From contig CM018038.1 of NCBI GenBank assembly GCA_008638375.1, forward strand, positions 32,130,383-32,194,382: a DNA stretch of 64,000 nucleotides, written 5' to 3'. Positions 1 through 12,431 of the stretch are shown here, piece after piece. How positions within the stretch are numbered: position 1 is the first letter of the stretch; each line of letters starts with the position of its first letter. The position numbers and the translations under genes are program-made. The stretch comes from Nyssa sinensis (lineage: Eukaryota; Streptophyta; Magnoliopsida; Cornales; Nyssaceae). Under the pieces are notes generated by a model. It ran no database searches. It worked only from the letters and a program-made list of their open reading frames with translations, and had not been told where the DNA came from.

Positions 1-2950
1 GAAACCTAGACCGTTTAATGAATTGGAAAAAAGATCGGGTCACGCGTTATTGGATCAACCGTCGTGTCAGCCGTAATCAAACCTTGACATCATAAATATA
101 TTTATTATTAATTTTAATAATAGATAAATTATTAAAAATACCAAAAATAACACAAAAATAAAAACTTCCTAATTTTTTTTTTTTAAATTTTATTGTCACT
201 TTCCTAAACCTAAAATTAGGAGGAAGCAATCTGCATCTAAACTTTATCAAGAATTTAAAATCAGAATCAAACCAGAAATTTAGACATCCCAATACACTAA
301 GATTTGTGGCACTGCAACTCAGTTTAATTGAACAAAATCTATTACAATAAATATATCAAGTCAAAGTTTTAGTCAACCTATATATATATATATACATAAT
401 CACAGAGAATGAAAGATGAAGAAAAATGATCCTGTTTGTCAATCACACAGCATATATCTCATTTATATACTATGCCGGCATGGATCGAGTAAAATAATCA
501 CAATGCAATCAAAGAAACACTAATTAACCAATCCAAATACAAATAGATAGGTTATAATAAAGATTCACAGAGTTGATGCATATCCAACTTCTTAGATTCA
601 AAATTTAAAATCTTCGGAATACAAATCATTGTTGAAACTAACATACCATTTTCAAGAATTAGACTTTATCGTCACCATTACACCGTAGCACACCTTGCAG
701 CTTCCATCACACGATCGCTCACCACTATCGCACAATAGCAGATGGTGTTACACAGTTGCAAAGCCATCACCGTCGGACACCATCGTTGCAGGTGGGCTCT
801 CTATCACAAACTATCATCGTTATCGCATCTGTGGAGAACTGAGAAAGAGGAGGTGTGGAGATCGAAGAGAGGCAATGATGCTGAAGCGCAGAGCCAAAAC
901 GATGAAAGAGGCGAGAAATGAGGAGCCCTAATCCCGCAAAAAAAGTGATGCTTTTAAAGGTGAAGATGAATAGGATGGTTATGAAGGATCATTAATGGGT
1001 CAATTGAACTGCTGGTCTAAATGATTCTCTTAAATATGAACGATTTTTGTGCGGGAACGATTTTATACATTGGACCGAACCGGTTCCGAACCAGTCCCCG
1101 GTTCGACCGGCTGTTCTGGTCCGTTTTTTAAAACATTGCTTGAAACCTCTAACCCTTTTTATGAAAGTTGAAACACAAGACAGAGGAAAATAATTATGAA
1201 TAATAAGGAAATGTAGAATGCACAAAATTTATAGTGGTTCAGTTATCCAACTTTGCTTATATCTGCTTTTTGATTTTGATCCTCCATTTAGCTGCCAGAG
1301 TCCACTATAGCTATTAATACTGTTCTAGCTTCACCTCTTTACACTTTTCGGTTGATGCAAAGCCGATTCTCTAGTTACCCTCTTCAAGTGTACAACTACT
1401 GGTTGATCTACAGCCCGATCCTCCAATATAACCCTCTTCCAGTTGGTAGATATACAAATAAATGCAGAACAACCAAGAGAGACTGAGTAATAAATAGAAT
1501 GATGATAGACTCTCTCTTATCTCGAGGCTTTGACTGATTTGAATATCAATAGGAGGGTTTTTGAAGGAAAAGAAAGGAGTGCAAATGAATTAAAAGGGAT
1601 ACTTGTACATACGCTGTATTCGTGGATTGTGCGAAGTTACTATAAATCTATAGGTTCTTTTGAATTTTTTTTTTGAGTGTTATGCTTTTGTGGTGAGGTG
1701 TGTCTTTGTATTTTCCTTGTGTACATGGACATGCCCCCATTGTTTGGCGCTTTCAATGATATTAACTTTATTAGATGTGAAGTTGTTGTGATGCTGAGAG
1801 TATCTACTAAGTAAGCTCACTAGGGAGGAAAAACTTTTGAGGTTGAAGAGATCAGGGATAGTCGTAGTCTAGTATGACAAATTACAGAGAGGAATGGGGT
1901 TCGTGAGGAGATTTCATACTGACGGTGTTGGGTTTCGGAGGATTTGTGATCAACTTGAGGAGATAGAGAGTAGAAAGGATGGTTGACAAGGGCGGAATCC
2001 ACATTGGAGGCATCGGGCGTAGGTGCCACCACTAAAATTTTTGAAAAAAATGGATTCAGTTTAATATTTTTCGAATTCTCAAAAAAAAAAAGATTTAAAT
2101 TTTCTCTCACTGAATAGATTTTTTCAAGCTTGCTCCCACTGTATTTGTTTTGAAAATTTTTCTAATTAGTCATATTTGTGCATAGAAACTAGGAAAAAAA
2201 TTGTCAAAAGTATTAAATAATCTTGGCAATTATATTAGTTTAAACTTTTTGAAAAGTTGGTGGTTTAACATGGTATAGAGTGAGCAAAGGTCTTAAGCTC
2301 AAATCTCATTGTTATCCTAATAATTATAATCTTGTCAATTATATTTCTTTCTTTTTCATTTTAAATTTATTATGGTCTAAATCTTAATTAGAGGACATAT
2401 CAAATGAGGGTTCTTAATGTTGCATTCTTTTCATTATTTTTAAATAGTTACAACAATTTTAAATTTATTCTCCACTACTCATCTAAATATGAAACTCTCG
2501 AGTTAGTCATATGACTATTCTATGATAGATTTAAAAATTAAAATGAGAGAGAGAAAGTATTTAAATTAATAGAGAGATCTGTATTTGCTGAATAAAGAAA
2601 CACTCTTCGAACAGTTAAATTAATATTTGTGTAAGAATTATGAATTATGATTAATATTTTCCTAGAAATAATGTCAAATCATGTGCAAATATTTTTCTTT
2701 AAATAATAGTAAAAAAAAATATATAGAATGCACCCAAATGAGGCGAATCCCTTATATAACATATGTGAAGATTGCAACTTTTCTAATTATAGCGAAAAAA
2801 AAGTATTAAGTGTTAGATCTAACTTATTCTTACTTTTTGTTAATATTATGATCAAGCTTAAAATTTTTGTTCTTTTTAATTTTTCAAAATATATTAATTA
2901 CAATTTATTTTATTAGATATTATGTAATTAAAATTTAATTTTATTACTGA
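1..2950. other. AT-rich intergenic DNA, no gene recognised
   Basis: No open frame here looks like a conserved protein. The open stretches are short, overlap on both strands and lack plausible splice context. A short (TA)n run lies near 380-396. A block at about 1066-1125 is rich in CCGGTT/GGTTCG words and resembles the subterminal sequence of some hAT elements, but no terminal repeat or target duplication was found. The rest is A/T homopolymer-rich sequence. Confidence 0.6.
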
Positions 2951-3249
2951 GTTTTAAATTTCCCCCACTAACACGTATTCGTGACTCCACCCCTGATGGT
3001 CGATAGTCTGATAGAGTCCTTCATGGAAGGGAAATGAGCTTAAGGGTTCTGAGAAGATAAAATGACGGTGGTGCTTTTGTGAGAGTGGAGTCATATGGTG
3101 GTAAAATACATCATCTATTTGCTGGAGTGTTACAAGAGGGAGGATGGAGGTGGGCATCAAGAGCACCGAGGTAGTTGGCAAATGCAACATGGGAAATGGA
3201 GAGTAAATAGAAGACTTATAGAGAAGCGGCCAATGTAAACCAATGGCCG

Positions 3250-4053
3250 GAGGGGAGATTGAAAGTGGAAAGGGGAAGGAGGACCACATGGGGAGACATT
3301 GCGGTGGATTATCCATCTTGTAAAGTGAACCTGGAGGTGAAGTTTTTGTTGGAGCTGAAGTTTCTGTTGGAGGTGAAGGTGGATGTAGTAGGCTTGTGGA
3401 GATTTCAAATCCCCATCTGGGTGGAAGCAGAGCCCCAATTTTCATGGAAGGTTGGGGGGGACTTTTCATGGAAGCTTATTTGTAGGTCTCGGGTTCCTCA
3501 AAAGGTGGCATTTTTTGTTTGGTTAGTAGCTTGGGGAGCCATCTTGACGATGGATAATTTACAAATGGCTGAGGTTATCATTTTCTAAGCCGTTGTTGTT
3601 TGTGCAAGGAAGAGGAAGAGAGGCTTGATCGTCTCCTAGTTCATTGTTGCCTTGGCAAGAGAAGTGTGGAATTTGATATTCTCACTATTTGGAATTAGTT
3701 GTGTTATGCCGGCTTCAATCAATGATGTTCTTTTGGGATGGAGGTGTTGTCGGATCCAGAAGGGCTAGGGATAGCTTGGAGAATGACTCCTCTTTGTGTG
3801 ATTCGGAGCTTGTGGAGAGAAATCAAAGGATATTTGAAGGAGTTGAATCATCCTTTTGGTATTTTAAAGACTGTTTTCTGAAACTTCTTTTTTTGTGGAT
3901 AAATGAAGAATATCCATTGTATTTAGATAAATTTTGGATTTTTTTTGGGGACTTTAGACCTTAATTGTTTTAACCGGTTCCCTTTTTTGTACATTGGTTA
4001 GCCCCCCTCGGGTGCCTTATTTATAATACACACTCATTGATAAAAAAAAAACT
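3250..4053 (+). mobile_element. LINE fragment: 3' end with RT zinc-binding domain and poly(A) tail
   Basis: One frame from about 3460 reads FSWKLICRSRVPQKVAFFVW followed by AILTMDNLQM. This is the typical start of the zf-RVT domain at the C-terminus of plant L1-type LINE ORF2. After a frameshift near 3590 the domain continues with CCLCKEEEERLDRLLVHC, giving the expected paired cysteines and histidine. The segment ends with a TTATTTATAATACACACTC-type tail, TTGATA and a run of A (about 4040-4050), as expected for a LINE 3' end. It is broken by frameshifts and is not functional. The minus-strand open frames over the same bases are shadows. Confidence 0.75.
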
Positions 4054-4399
4054 GAAACATCTCTCTAGAAAGATGTGCTCAGTGCTGGAGCAGAAGATTG
4101 CAGGAGAAGGTTTGATGCACACGTGCAGGAGGATCGTAGAGGTGGGAATATTGTTGGTGATAAGGGAAAATCTTGGCAGCGAATGGGAGAGGGACACTTG
4201 GCAAAAGCTGCAGAGGTTGTTCTGGATAAAATTTCAAAATTGAAAAGGCCTGAAGTGGGCCAGAATATGGGCTTGAGAAAGATAGATAAGGGTAAAGGAG
4301 TTGGGCCTATAGTGAGTCGCTTTAAGTCAAAGCAGACCGAGATTTATGGTTGTGATGGGGCCTAAGCCCAACAAGTATAATAGTGGGCCTAATTGGGTG

Positions 4400-5030
4400 A
4401 TTGAAGGAGGAGGTAGACCCAACAACCGAAATGTTGGATATAGAGAAAGCCTATGATCATCATGATGTAAACTGGAATTTTCTTATTTTCATGTTAACGG
4501 TGATGGGTTTTGGGGGGAAAATGGAGGTGATGGATCCAGTTTTGTATATCCACATTTTCCTTTTTGGTGTTGGTGGCTTCTTTTGATCCTCTAGGTGGTT
4601 GAGACAAGGGGATCCTTTGTCCCATTTTCTCTTTGTAATGGTTATGGAGGCTCTGGGTAGGTGATGGAGAGAGCTACTGCTGTTGGTTGGTTAAGGGGCT
4701 TTGTGATTGAGGATGGTGGAGGTAGGAGGGTTGAGATTTCCTGTTTACTATTTGCAGATGATATCATAATCTTTTGTAATGTAGAGGAGATTCGTTGAGA
4801 TTTTTGCGATGCATTTTGATCTGTTCTGTGGCAGTTTCAGGATTACGAGTCAACTTGCACAAGAGCAGAATCATTCTAGTAGGAGAGGTGGAGGTAGTAG
4901 AAGAGATGGTGGAGGGGGTGGGTTGTGAGGTGGGGAGGTTTCCAACTAAGTACTTGGTTCTTCCTTTAGGTGCTCTAGTGAAATCAAATGGGGTTTAGGA
5001 TGCGGTGGTAGAAAGATTCCAACATCGATT
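4400..5030 (+). mobile_element. LINE fragment: reverse transcriptase core
   Basis: In shifting frames the sequence gives IEKAYDHHDVNWNFL (consensus D-x-EKAYDxVxW), then LRQGDPLSHFLFVMVMEALG, then LLFADDIIIFC near 4745-4780 (the catalytic FADD motif), then a segment resembling the thumb, PTKYLVLPLGA, near 4950. These motifs occur in this order in L1-type RT. In an intact LINE the RT lies upstream of zf-RVT. Here it lies after a completed LINE 3' tail, so this is a second insertion, truncated at both ends. Several stops and frameshifts make it a relic. The 4060-4390 stretch just upstream may be part of the same element but has no clear domain. Confidence 0.75.
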
Positions 5031-5090
5031 GGTAAAGGCCAAACTTGTAATGCCTACCAGTCAGCTGGGGATGCATACTACAAAACTTGT

Positions 5091-5290
5091 AAAGGCTTCT
5101 GGTCCCTTTGTGGTCGGCCAGTCTTGACTATCGGTCGGCTGGTAAAGAAGCTGCTCAAATACTTTTTGATTCTGGTGAATTTGCTGAGTTGTAAAGGCTT
5201 CTGGTCTTCTGTAGTCAGCCGGGCCCAATACCGGTCGGCTGGTAAAGAAGCTGCTCAAATCCTTTTTGCTTCTGGTGAATTTGAGGTCAG
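5091..5290 (+). repeat. Two-copy tandem repeat, about 102 bp unit
   Basis: AAAGGCTTCTGGT recurs at 5091 and 5193. Each copy continues with a GGTCGGCTGGTAAAGAAGC core, then CTGCTCAAAT and TTCTGGTGAATTTG. The copies differ at scattered positions. Looser GGTCGGC/GGTCAGCTGGT words continue to about 5870, suggesting a larger decayed repeat, perhaps from an LTR or LTR-adjacent region. No coding content is recognised in 5030-5870. Confidence 0.6.
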
Positions 5291-5869
5291 CTGTTGCTGA
5301 GCTCAGGTCAATTAGTGTCTGATGTATTTGGCATTATTGAAATACTCTCTGGCCAGCTGGTAGAGCACATAGGTTGGGCAGTCTCATTTTGTAAAAGATA
5401 CTTTTCGAGTATTCTGTCGTTCTTGCAACCAGTTGTTGAGTTAATGGTCAGCTGGTAAAGCTTGAAGTTAAATTTGATGTTGCTTGTGTCCCATTTGAGG
5501 TTGGCCGGTGAAGAGTAGTGATCAGCCGGAGATGATGAATTCTTGCCCCTTTTTACTACTGGACTCTGTGCATTGGGCTGGACTTAAGAAACCGGTTAGC
5601 CAGTTCCTCATACCTTTTGACTTCTGGATGAGTACAGGTCAGTTGGTCCTTACTATGTCCATTGGGTTCCCTTTGTTAAATTTTCTTCTTTTTCTTTTGA
5701 GGCTGTCAGTCTCTGTCACTCTAATGGTCAGCCTAACTTCTCATTGCCATTGATAGTTTAATGCTAGACCTCAATTCAAGTTTTTTCTTACACCTCAACC
5801 GACTTTGGTTCCACTCATTGGTCGGCCAGTAACATACCAGTGGTTGATTGGTTCCCCTGAATTTTAGAT

Positions 5870-8800
5870 GTCTTCTTTTTCATCTGCTCAAGGAATCTAT
5901 GCAACCATAACACTTTCCATTCTCTCCTTGGTTAAATTCATTGTTTGTGACATGTAATGTGCTATTTCTTAGATACACTCAAGATAAATACTCGTTTTTT
6001 TTGCACAAGAGTACACCATTGCACTGTTTATTTCAATTTCCAAGCAATCATAATAAAGCACTAACATTTGGAATATATCAAGCATGTACCTTAATTTCTA
6101 CAAGGATTTTATAACTATAATGTTATTAACTATTCATTAGTAATTTAATCCAATGAGCAACTCTTTCATAGTTGACTATTTCTCAGGTATTCATTTTTCA
6201 ATTTTAAACAGATGAGCAACTATTACACAACTACAATTTTGCATAAGTACTCATTTCAGCTTTAACTGAAAGATCAAGCCATAGTAAAGCATTTCCCGTA
6301 TCCTATTACTTAACTACATTCCTGGTTAATCCTTCATTTCATTCCCTATCACACAAGCAACTTATAGCAAAGTCTTTCAATTTTAACCAATCACTAACCA
6401 TGATCAATTAGCAAATCATTTCAATTATGTCTTAAGAGAAGTGTGCCATGTTCAACTCTGGTGCTCCGCATATTCAAACATAGGTTCAGCTCATGGTTAG
6501 CATCATATCTTTATGTTTGGCTCCAGAGCATTACATATTCAAGCATAGGTTTGATGACTAACCAAAGAAGATCACAAATATAATACACTAATTTATTTTG
6601 TTTATATCAAGCATATACATCATCATAGCTATATCCTTAACACCTAGGAGTACCATATATATATATATGTTTCAAGCCAATAAAGAACACTTCCGGTGAA
6701 ATTTTCCTGCAATTATGCATTTTTTTACTAGGTAACTGGCCCTTGGTGCCTGCAATTATGCACTTTGAGAATTATGTGATGCAATTCTAGCAATAGTGTG
6801 ATCCCTAGGGGACTCTCTCTCTCTCTCTCTCTCATCTAGATCAAAATAAGTCCTATGTGTATAACCTAAAAATCTAGTAGTGGAACCATTAACAACTCCG
6901 GCCTCACAATCCTTTATAATTTTATGGTTGTATTTGGACCATTCTGTGATTGTCCACTTCATTTTCTTTTCTCTTCTCAAGTCAGCAAAGTCCTCTTACC
7001 TTAGGTTATGCAAATGGATGATTTAACCAGCCTTCCATTGATCAAAACTTCATTAATCAATGTAAGAGGCACTTTTTGCTATCTAAATATTTTATTTATA
7101 AAATCCCGAAATCAGAATGATCTGTGACATCATAAAATAAAATGAAAAGCACTTTGCCTGGTAATGTTCTAGAAAGGCACAGCCATCCTGTCATGGCTAG
7201 GGGCCTTGTTAGGGGATATGGTAGCTACACTGTTTCATAAGTCTTTCAGCTAAGAAAGAAAAACTTCCGTCAAATAACAAATCTAAATAGGTTCTGATTC
7301 CCTACATTAAGTGTGAGTAGAAGTGCCATGGGCTCGCTAGCTGATGCCAGATGCAAATACACAATATCCTTTTAAGAGTTGGTGTCCAAAAAGTTGCATT
7401 ATAAATAACATTAATTTATGATTAACAATTATATATTTATATGGTTGTACATGAATTTGTTTCATAATAATTAAGGATCATCTTTCTTGCATAGAGATAC
7501 ACATTCAGCAAGGACTCGGCATGTATGTGCATGTGCAGGTTACATGGCTCTTTTACAGAAGTGTTTGTGCTTGTAAGCTTAGCCATTTCTGCTGCACCTG
7601 GAAGGCATCTCTTGAGGGCTTCTTCATTTGATGTTTGAGCCATGTGGGAAAAGTTGTGGTTGTTGGTTACTCGATGGGAATATCCAAACTGAATAATTGA
7701 CCAAAATCCTATCTACTTCACCTTAAATCTTAGTTTTTTTGTTTGATGTCGATAAGGTACTTGCCTTACTTTCCATAATATGTAATCATGAGAGACTCAC
7801 TTGTAGTGAATATCTAAAGTTTGACCTTGTCTTTGTGTGATTATTTTCGTGACAACCTGACACATCACCGTATCTCCAAAATGACCCTCTATGGGCTTTG
7901 TTCAGCTACTATTGGGTGGATCCTTACTTCCTTTCCTTCGTAGTGGAGTAATTGCTTTCGCATCAAATAAGCGATATTTAAACTTGTCCAGTTCACGATA
8001 ATCCCTGTGAAAGCAATTTGTCATAGACATCACCAAACTTGGAATGATGGTGGTGGGAAGGAACAAGGATGGCTGGCTAAATTGTTGTGCTTGATAGTTG
8101 GTGTGCCACCAATGGAAGTAAAGCCTCTCTTTTGTTGATTTTCTTTAACATTGCTTCATGATACGTCTCATTACTTTGATTTATGATCTTTGAGTCTGTT
8201 GAAATTACTGTATGGTCTTTAATCAAGTCTGGAATGAGGTCAAGTCTAGCTTTATAGTTACAGGTGATATGGGTAACATTTGTGTTATGGGCTTTGGAAA
8301 TCATCAATTTATGGACCTCGGGCCAATATTCCTATGCATATCATTTGATGAAACTAAAATGAAGCCTGTGATGAGTGACTGAGTCTTCGTTTGTCTTCAT
8401 ATTCATTTGATGGTTTTCTGGATCTATTATCAACTGATGTGTTATGCTGTTTCTCCACCTTATTGTAGTTGTTGGTCTCTTAATGAAGCTATACTATGGT
8501 GCACAAATTTTACTGATATCGATGTCCTACCATAGAGCCTAATTGCTTTAGTGTTCCTTGGCCCATGCCATGTTTTTCTTTAAAGACAAATAAATTCCTG
8601 GAAATTGTTTGATTTTAATATATGTGGCCAACCTAAATGGTCATATACATATTTAGTCCACAAAACCCCTCTATTGGTGTTTGTGTGTTGGCATCTAAAC
8701 TTGTGACAGGTGTTGTAAGCCAGGAACTTGTCATCATTCTTAAGGATCTGTAGTTTTAATTCTATGTAGCATTTCTTTGGTTGGTCAAATTTTCGACTAA

Positions 8801-9122
8801 ATAAACCTTGAATTGTTTCAATATATCTAGATATTATGTGTAGATATGGTTCTGTGCAGTCATATGTGAATTTTATATAGAAGCTTAGTTAGAATGTCAT
8901 ATTATTACTCTCTCTCTCTCTGCCCTTCTCCCCCCAAAGCCTCCCCAGCATGAAACCCCTTCCCTCCCTCCCAAAAAAAGATATTATTTCTTGTCAGAGA
9001 GACAAAAAAATTAAAAAATAATGTCATTATATCTTAAACTTTTTCCATCATATTCAAAACAGCTACTGTGTATCCATTGGAAATGTAGTAACAGAATGCA
9101 TTGTGATTGTACTTCTTTCCAG
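5870..9122. other. Non-coding stretch upstream of the host-gene exons
   Basis: Low-complexity, AT-rich DNA without a recognisable protein. It contains a (CT)n microsatellite at 6812-6833 and a shorter CT run near 8911. Part of it must be intron of the gene whose exon starts at 9123, because that exon opens with the last base of a split codon. I could not identify the upstream exon, which may be further 5' or too diverged to recognise. Confidence 0.5.
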
Positions 9123-9234
9123 GTACCTTTCGATGACCTCAGTAGATCAAGCCAATGGCTGGTATGGTGGTACGTTACTTGGTGATCAAGATGAGAACAG
9201 TGAGATATATAAACATTATGCTGAAATTTGTCAG
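9123..9234 (+). CDS. Internal exon of an unidentified conserved-looking host gene
   Basis: The exon is bounded by a pyrimidine-rich acceptor (CTTCTTTCCAG, ending 9122) and a GTAATA donor at 9235. After one base completing a split codon, the open frame encodes 37 residues, including QANGWYGGTLLGD and ENSEIYKHYAEICQ, and ends exactly on a codon boundary. It joins in phase with the exon at 12183. Codon use is ordinary and there are no stops. I do not recognise the family. The exon is short, so the call rests on the splice signals and phase agreement with the downstream exon. Confidence 0.6.
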
Positions 9235-9879
9235 GTAATATGAAATTATCTGATGACCCTCAACCAATTTTTTTCTTTCCATTAATTATGGCAGGCTACA
9301 ATTCCTTCTGCCAAAAACTATTTACAGGTTTAAATAATTTATTCTGTTAGGTTTCTGACAATAAAATTTTGGGTGTAATCTTTCCCACTACATTATTTTC
9401 CTTTAATTTTTTTGGAAACAACTGTTTCTTCTTTTGTTAGGATGATGAGCTTGTTGCTGTTTCTATTTGTAGCCAAACTGTCGCTGTAGAAATATATGCA
9501 ATAAGAATACATTGTGCTGTTTTCCTGCTTTCTTTCGGTATTTTTGAAATGTTAGTCACTTGCATTTCAGTTTGTTTGAATTCAAATAATGCAATCTAAA
9601 TTTTGAGATATAACACCTTAAAGAAACAAGGCTTGTGGACAACCAAACTACATTAGGATATGCCCAAGAATCCGGCAGAGAATGGGTAGCAAGGTAAGGA
9701 CTCTTGCCAAGTACTGGACATCCTATGAAGGCAATATGGCTGTATCAGATGGGAACCATCTGGTGGGCCTTGATGTGGCATGACAGGATCTGAGGGGTAC
9801 TAATAGTGTGGAGAGAAGCCGAGCTTTAGCCATGTTGAATCATCTTCTTAGCCAAAAAGTACCTGGCGGTTGCTACTTG

Positions 9880-9950
9880 TTTTTTTTTTTTTGATAGGTA
9901 AGACACATTTGTCCCAATTGGGACTTGAACCCTCAACCTTCTCTTCACAG
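9880..9950 (-). mobile_element. 5'-truncated SINE-like retroposon, minus strand
   Basis: Read on the minus strand, the segment has GGGTTCAAGTCCC, which fits the RNA polymerase III B box (GGTTCRANNCC). About 45 bases later comes CTTACCTATC and a run of 13 A. No A box is visible upstream, so the element seems truncated. The ...TATC-A(n) tail resembles the 3' tail of the LINE that follows at 10879-10888, as expected if the SINE used that LINE's machinery. It lies in the intron of the 9123-12431 gene. Confidence 0.55.
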
Positions 9951-9984
9951 GCCGCTGGAAATTTGTGATTGGTGATGTTGCAAG

Positions 9985-10889
9985 GGTCAGATTTTGGCTA
10001 TTTGGCTTGGTGAGGAGGAGGCCTTGAAGAGTAGATTTCCAGATTTGTACCATATTGCCATAAATACAGATGCGAGGGTGGTGGACTACGTGAATTATTC
10101 GGAGAATGGTGTTGTGGGGAACCCAATCTTCATGAGTGCTTTTCAAGATTGGATGGCTTTTCTCAAGACATTATATGATTGTAACCTGGCAGTGGGTGGT
10201 GTGGATAGGATTCTATTGGGAGCCCAATTCTAATGGTAATTTCAGCGTGAAGTTGTATTATAAGGTGCTATATGGTAACAATGGACAGCACTTTACTTGG
10301 AAAGGAGTACGGAAATCGAAGGCTCCTTCAAAGGTTCTATTTTTTTGCATAGGACAATGGCGTGGGAGGCAAATCTTACTGTTGATAACTTAAGAAGGAG
10401 AGGAGTTATTTTGGTAAATAGATGTTGTATGTGTAATGCAAGAGGAGGAATCTGTCAACCATCTTTTTTTACACTCTTGGGTGGCAAGGGAGCTGTGGGC
10501 TGTGTGGTCGGTTGGTATTTTGGACCATGCCAAGATCGGTAAAGGACCTTTTGACTTGTTTTGGAGGGCAGTGTACCCTTCGAAAATACGCAAGAAAGTG
10601 TGGAATGTTTCACACTTGTGTATTTTGTGGCAGCATTTGGCTTGACAGGAATAGTCGTACATTTGAAGGAGGTCGAAAACTCTATTTATAGTATTAAAAA
10701 GAGGATTTTAGACACTTTTCTTTTGGATAGTCAGGAATTACCCCATTTCTCTTTTTGATTTTGTTGATTTTTTGGGGGAGCCTCATTGTAAGAAAGTTTG
10801 TATGTAGCTCCCTTGTTTTTGTATATGGGTTGTGCCCCTTTTGGCACTTGTTTATAATATATTTACATTTACTTATCTAAAAAAAAAAG
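9985..10889 (+). mobile_element. LINE 3' fragment with zf-RVT domain, in the host-gene intron
   Basis: Frames give ALKSRFPDLYHIAINTDARV, LLYDCNL-like sequence, then after frameshifts TWKGVRKSKAPSKVLFF, VDNLRRRGVILVNRCCMCNA and EEESVNHLFLHSWVARELWA. This is the late ORF2 region and zf-RVT domain of a plant L1-type LINE. It ends with a TTATAATATATTTACATTTA tail and TTATCT plus A(10) at 10879-10888. At least three frameshifts are present. It resembles the relic at 3250-4053 in both protein and tail, so the two may be from one family. The remaining intron, 10890-12182, has nothing recognised. Confidence 0.78.
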
Positions 10890-12182
10890 CTTGGATTCTA
10901 GAATCGGTTGCTTCCCACTTCCTTCATTCCTACTGCCACCTTCGGTGAAGTTTTCATCCCTTCTATAAAGTGCCTAATTGGTCTGCTCAGCGAATGTACA
11001 AAGTGGAGCTGCCCACTCTTTGGCTGGCCTCCTCCTTCCCATGCAGGCTGGGTTGAGCTAGAAGTATTGCATGTTCAAACACAATGGTGATTTATTTGAC
11101 TCCAGTAGGTGGTTCATCCAAACACACAGCAAGTATGTTCAAGCACAACAGTGATTTATTTGACGAAAATATTTCCAGAAGCCGGATTGTCCGAACGCGG
11201 ACCAAGTTCGTCCGAATGCAGCTCACCATTTGAACGCTCTAATGCCCCATGTCCAAACGTGTCGTTTAGACGCTGAATTTTAATTATGCATGAAATTTCA
11301 TGTCTTTCTTAGTTTAGGGTTTGGGTCTTGCACAGTATAAGAAAGCTTTCAGTGTCTCACATAAGGAACCAAGCCCCTTGAAATCGGATAAAAATTAAGA
11401 GAACTTAAGCTTCTAAAATATATTCAAATCTTTTTGTTTGTAAAGTCCAGAGGACTTTGTGGCAAAGTTTATAATTATATACCCAAGTGTTAGGAGAAAC
11501 ACAGGTATGACACTATACAGGGAGTTGCACACTATGGAGGTGGTGGATCAATGGATCATGGAAGTGTTGGAAGTTGTGGAAGGCTGATCAAAGGGCAAAT
11601 TGACAGATGGTAAGAGAGGCAGTGTAAGAAAACTAGTGGTAATCCATTTGGTATTAGCAAGTTAGTTTCTTGAGTATTGTCTTTGTGGACTTGTGATTTG
11701 ATTAGTGGATTCTTTTGCAGCAGTGGGTTTTTATATAAGGGTTTTCCCACTTTAAATCTGGTGTCCTGTTTTTGTTTGCTTTATTTTGTTGAATTAATGA
11801 ACATGAACTCATTATCTTAGTTATTGAACGAGGGGGTATCTTAGATTGTAATTCAACCTAAGGTATTATTTAAATTAATTTTTAATCGGTAATTCCTGAT
11901 AAATGAATTTAAAATGAATTTGTGTTTGATTAATTAATTTTGGAAGTAAGATTTTTCAGTCATATTTGAACTTCCTTGTGTTGAGAAGAAAAAAAGAAAC
12001 TGATCAATGTTTTGTTGTATAAAAGTTGTCGCATGGAAGATGTGTGTGTCGTAGCACTGGAAGTTGGGCCCTTCAAAACTTCTTATTTTCAAAATCCCCC
12101 TCCCCCACGTGTTAAGTTCTAGATCTATTATAGTTCATTGTCTTACCATAGTTTTCTTCCTGTAAATTGTTTGCACAAGCAG

Positions 12183-12431
12183 GGCCCTGCAATGGAACCC
12201 TTCCAAAATGATCCTGAGAAAGAGAAGCATTATGCTGATGTTCTTCGTATGGGCACTATTGATGGTGTGGATGATGCAGTAGTTGAAGCAGAGATGGAAG
12301 CAGCGCTCAAGGAATATGATCAAATTGGTGCTGATCTTGGGATTGTTCCTAGGAACTGTAAAGTTTTGGTTGAAGATCTGAGCCAGTTGACAAGATGGAT
12401 CATTGGCGAAGAGAGAATGCAGAGAGTTTGA
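12183..12431 (+). CDS. Terminal exon of the same unidentified host gene
   Basis: A TTTGCACAAGCAG acceptor ends at 12182. The frame then runs without a stop for 82 residues to TGA at 12429-12431, starting GPAMEPFQNDPEKEKHY and ending LTRWIIGEERMQRV. The product is acidic and probably helical (DDAVVEAEMEAALKEYDQIG). It joins in phase 0 to the 9123-9234 exon, giving about 120 contiguous C-terminal residues. The clean frame contrasts with the broken frames around it and suggests a gene under selection. No catalytic motif or membrane segment is seen and I cannot name it. The intron between the exons, 2948 bp, is enlarged by retroposon insertions. Confidence 0.7.
   Translation, partial: GPAMEPFQNDPEKEKHYADVLRMGTIDGVDDAVVEAEMEAALKEYDQIGADLGIVPRNCKVLVEDLSQLTRWIIGEERMQRV

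Noticed and set aside
695..931. 78-residue plus-strand frame
   Set aside because: No conserved motif, no splice or promoter context, atypical composition.
2954..3469. 171-residue Pro/Ser-rich frame on the minus strand
   Set aside because: It lies antisense to the LINE zf-RVT region and its composition reflects the complementary purine-rich strand; no domain.
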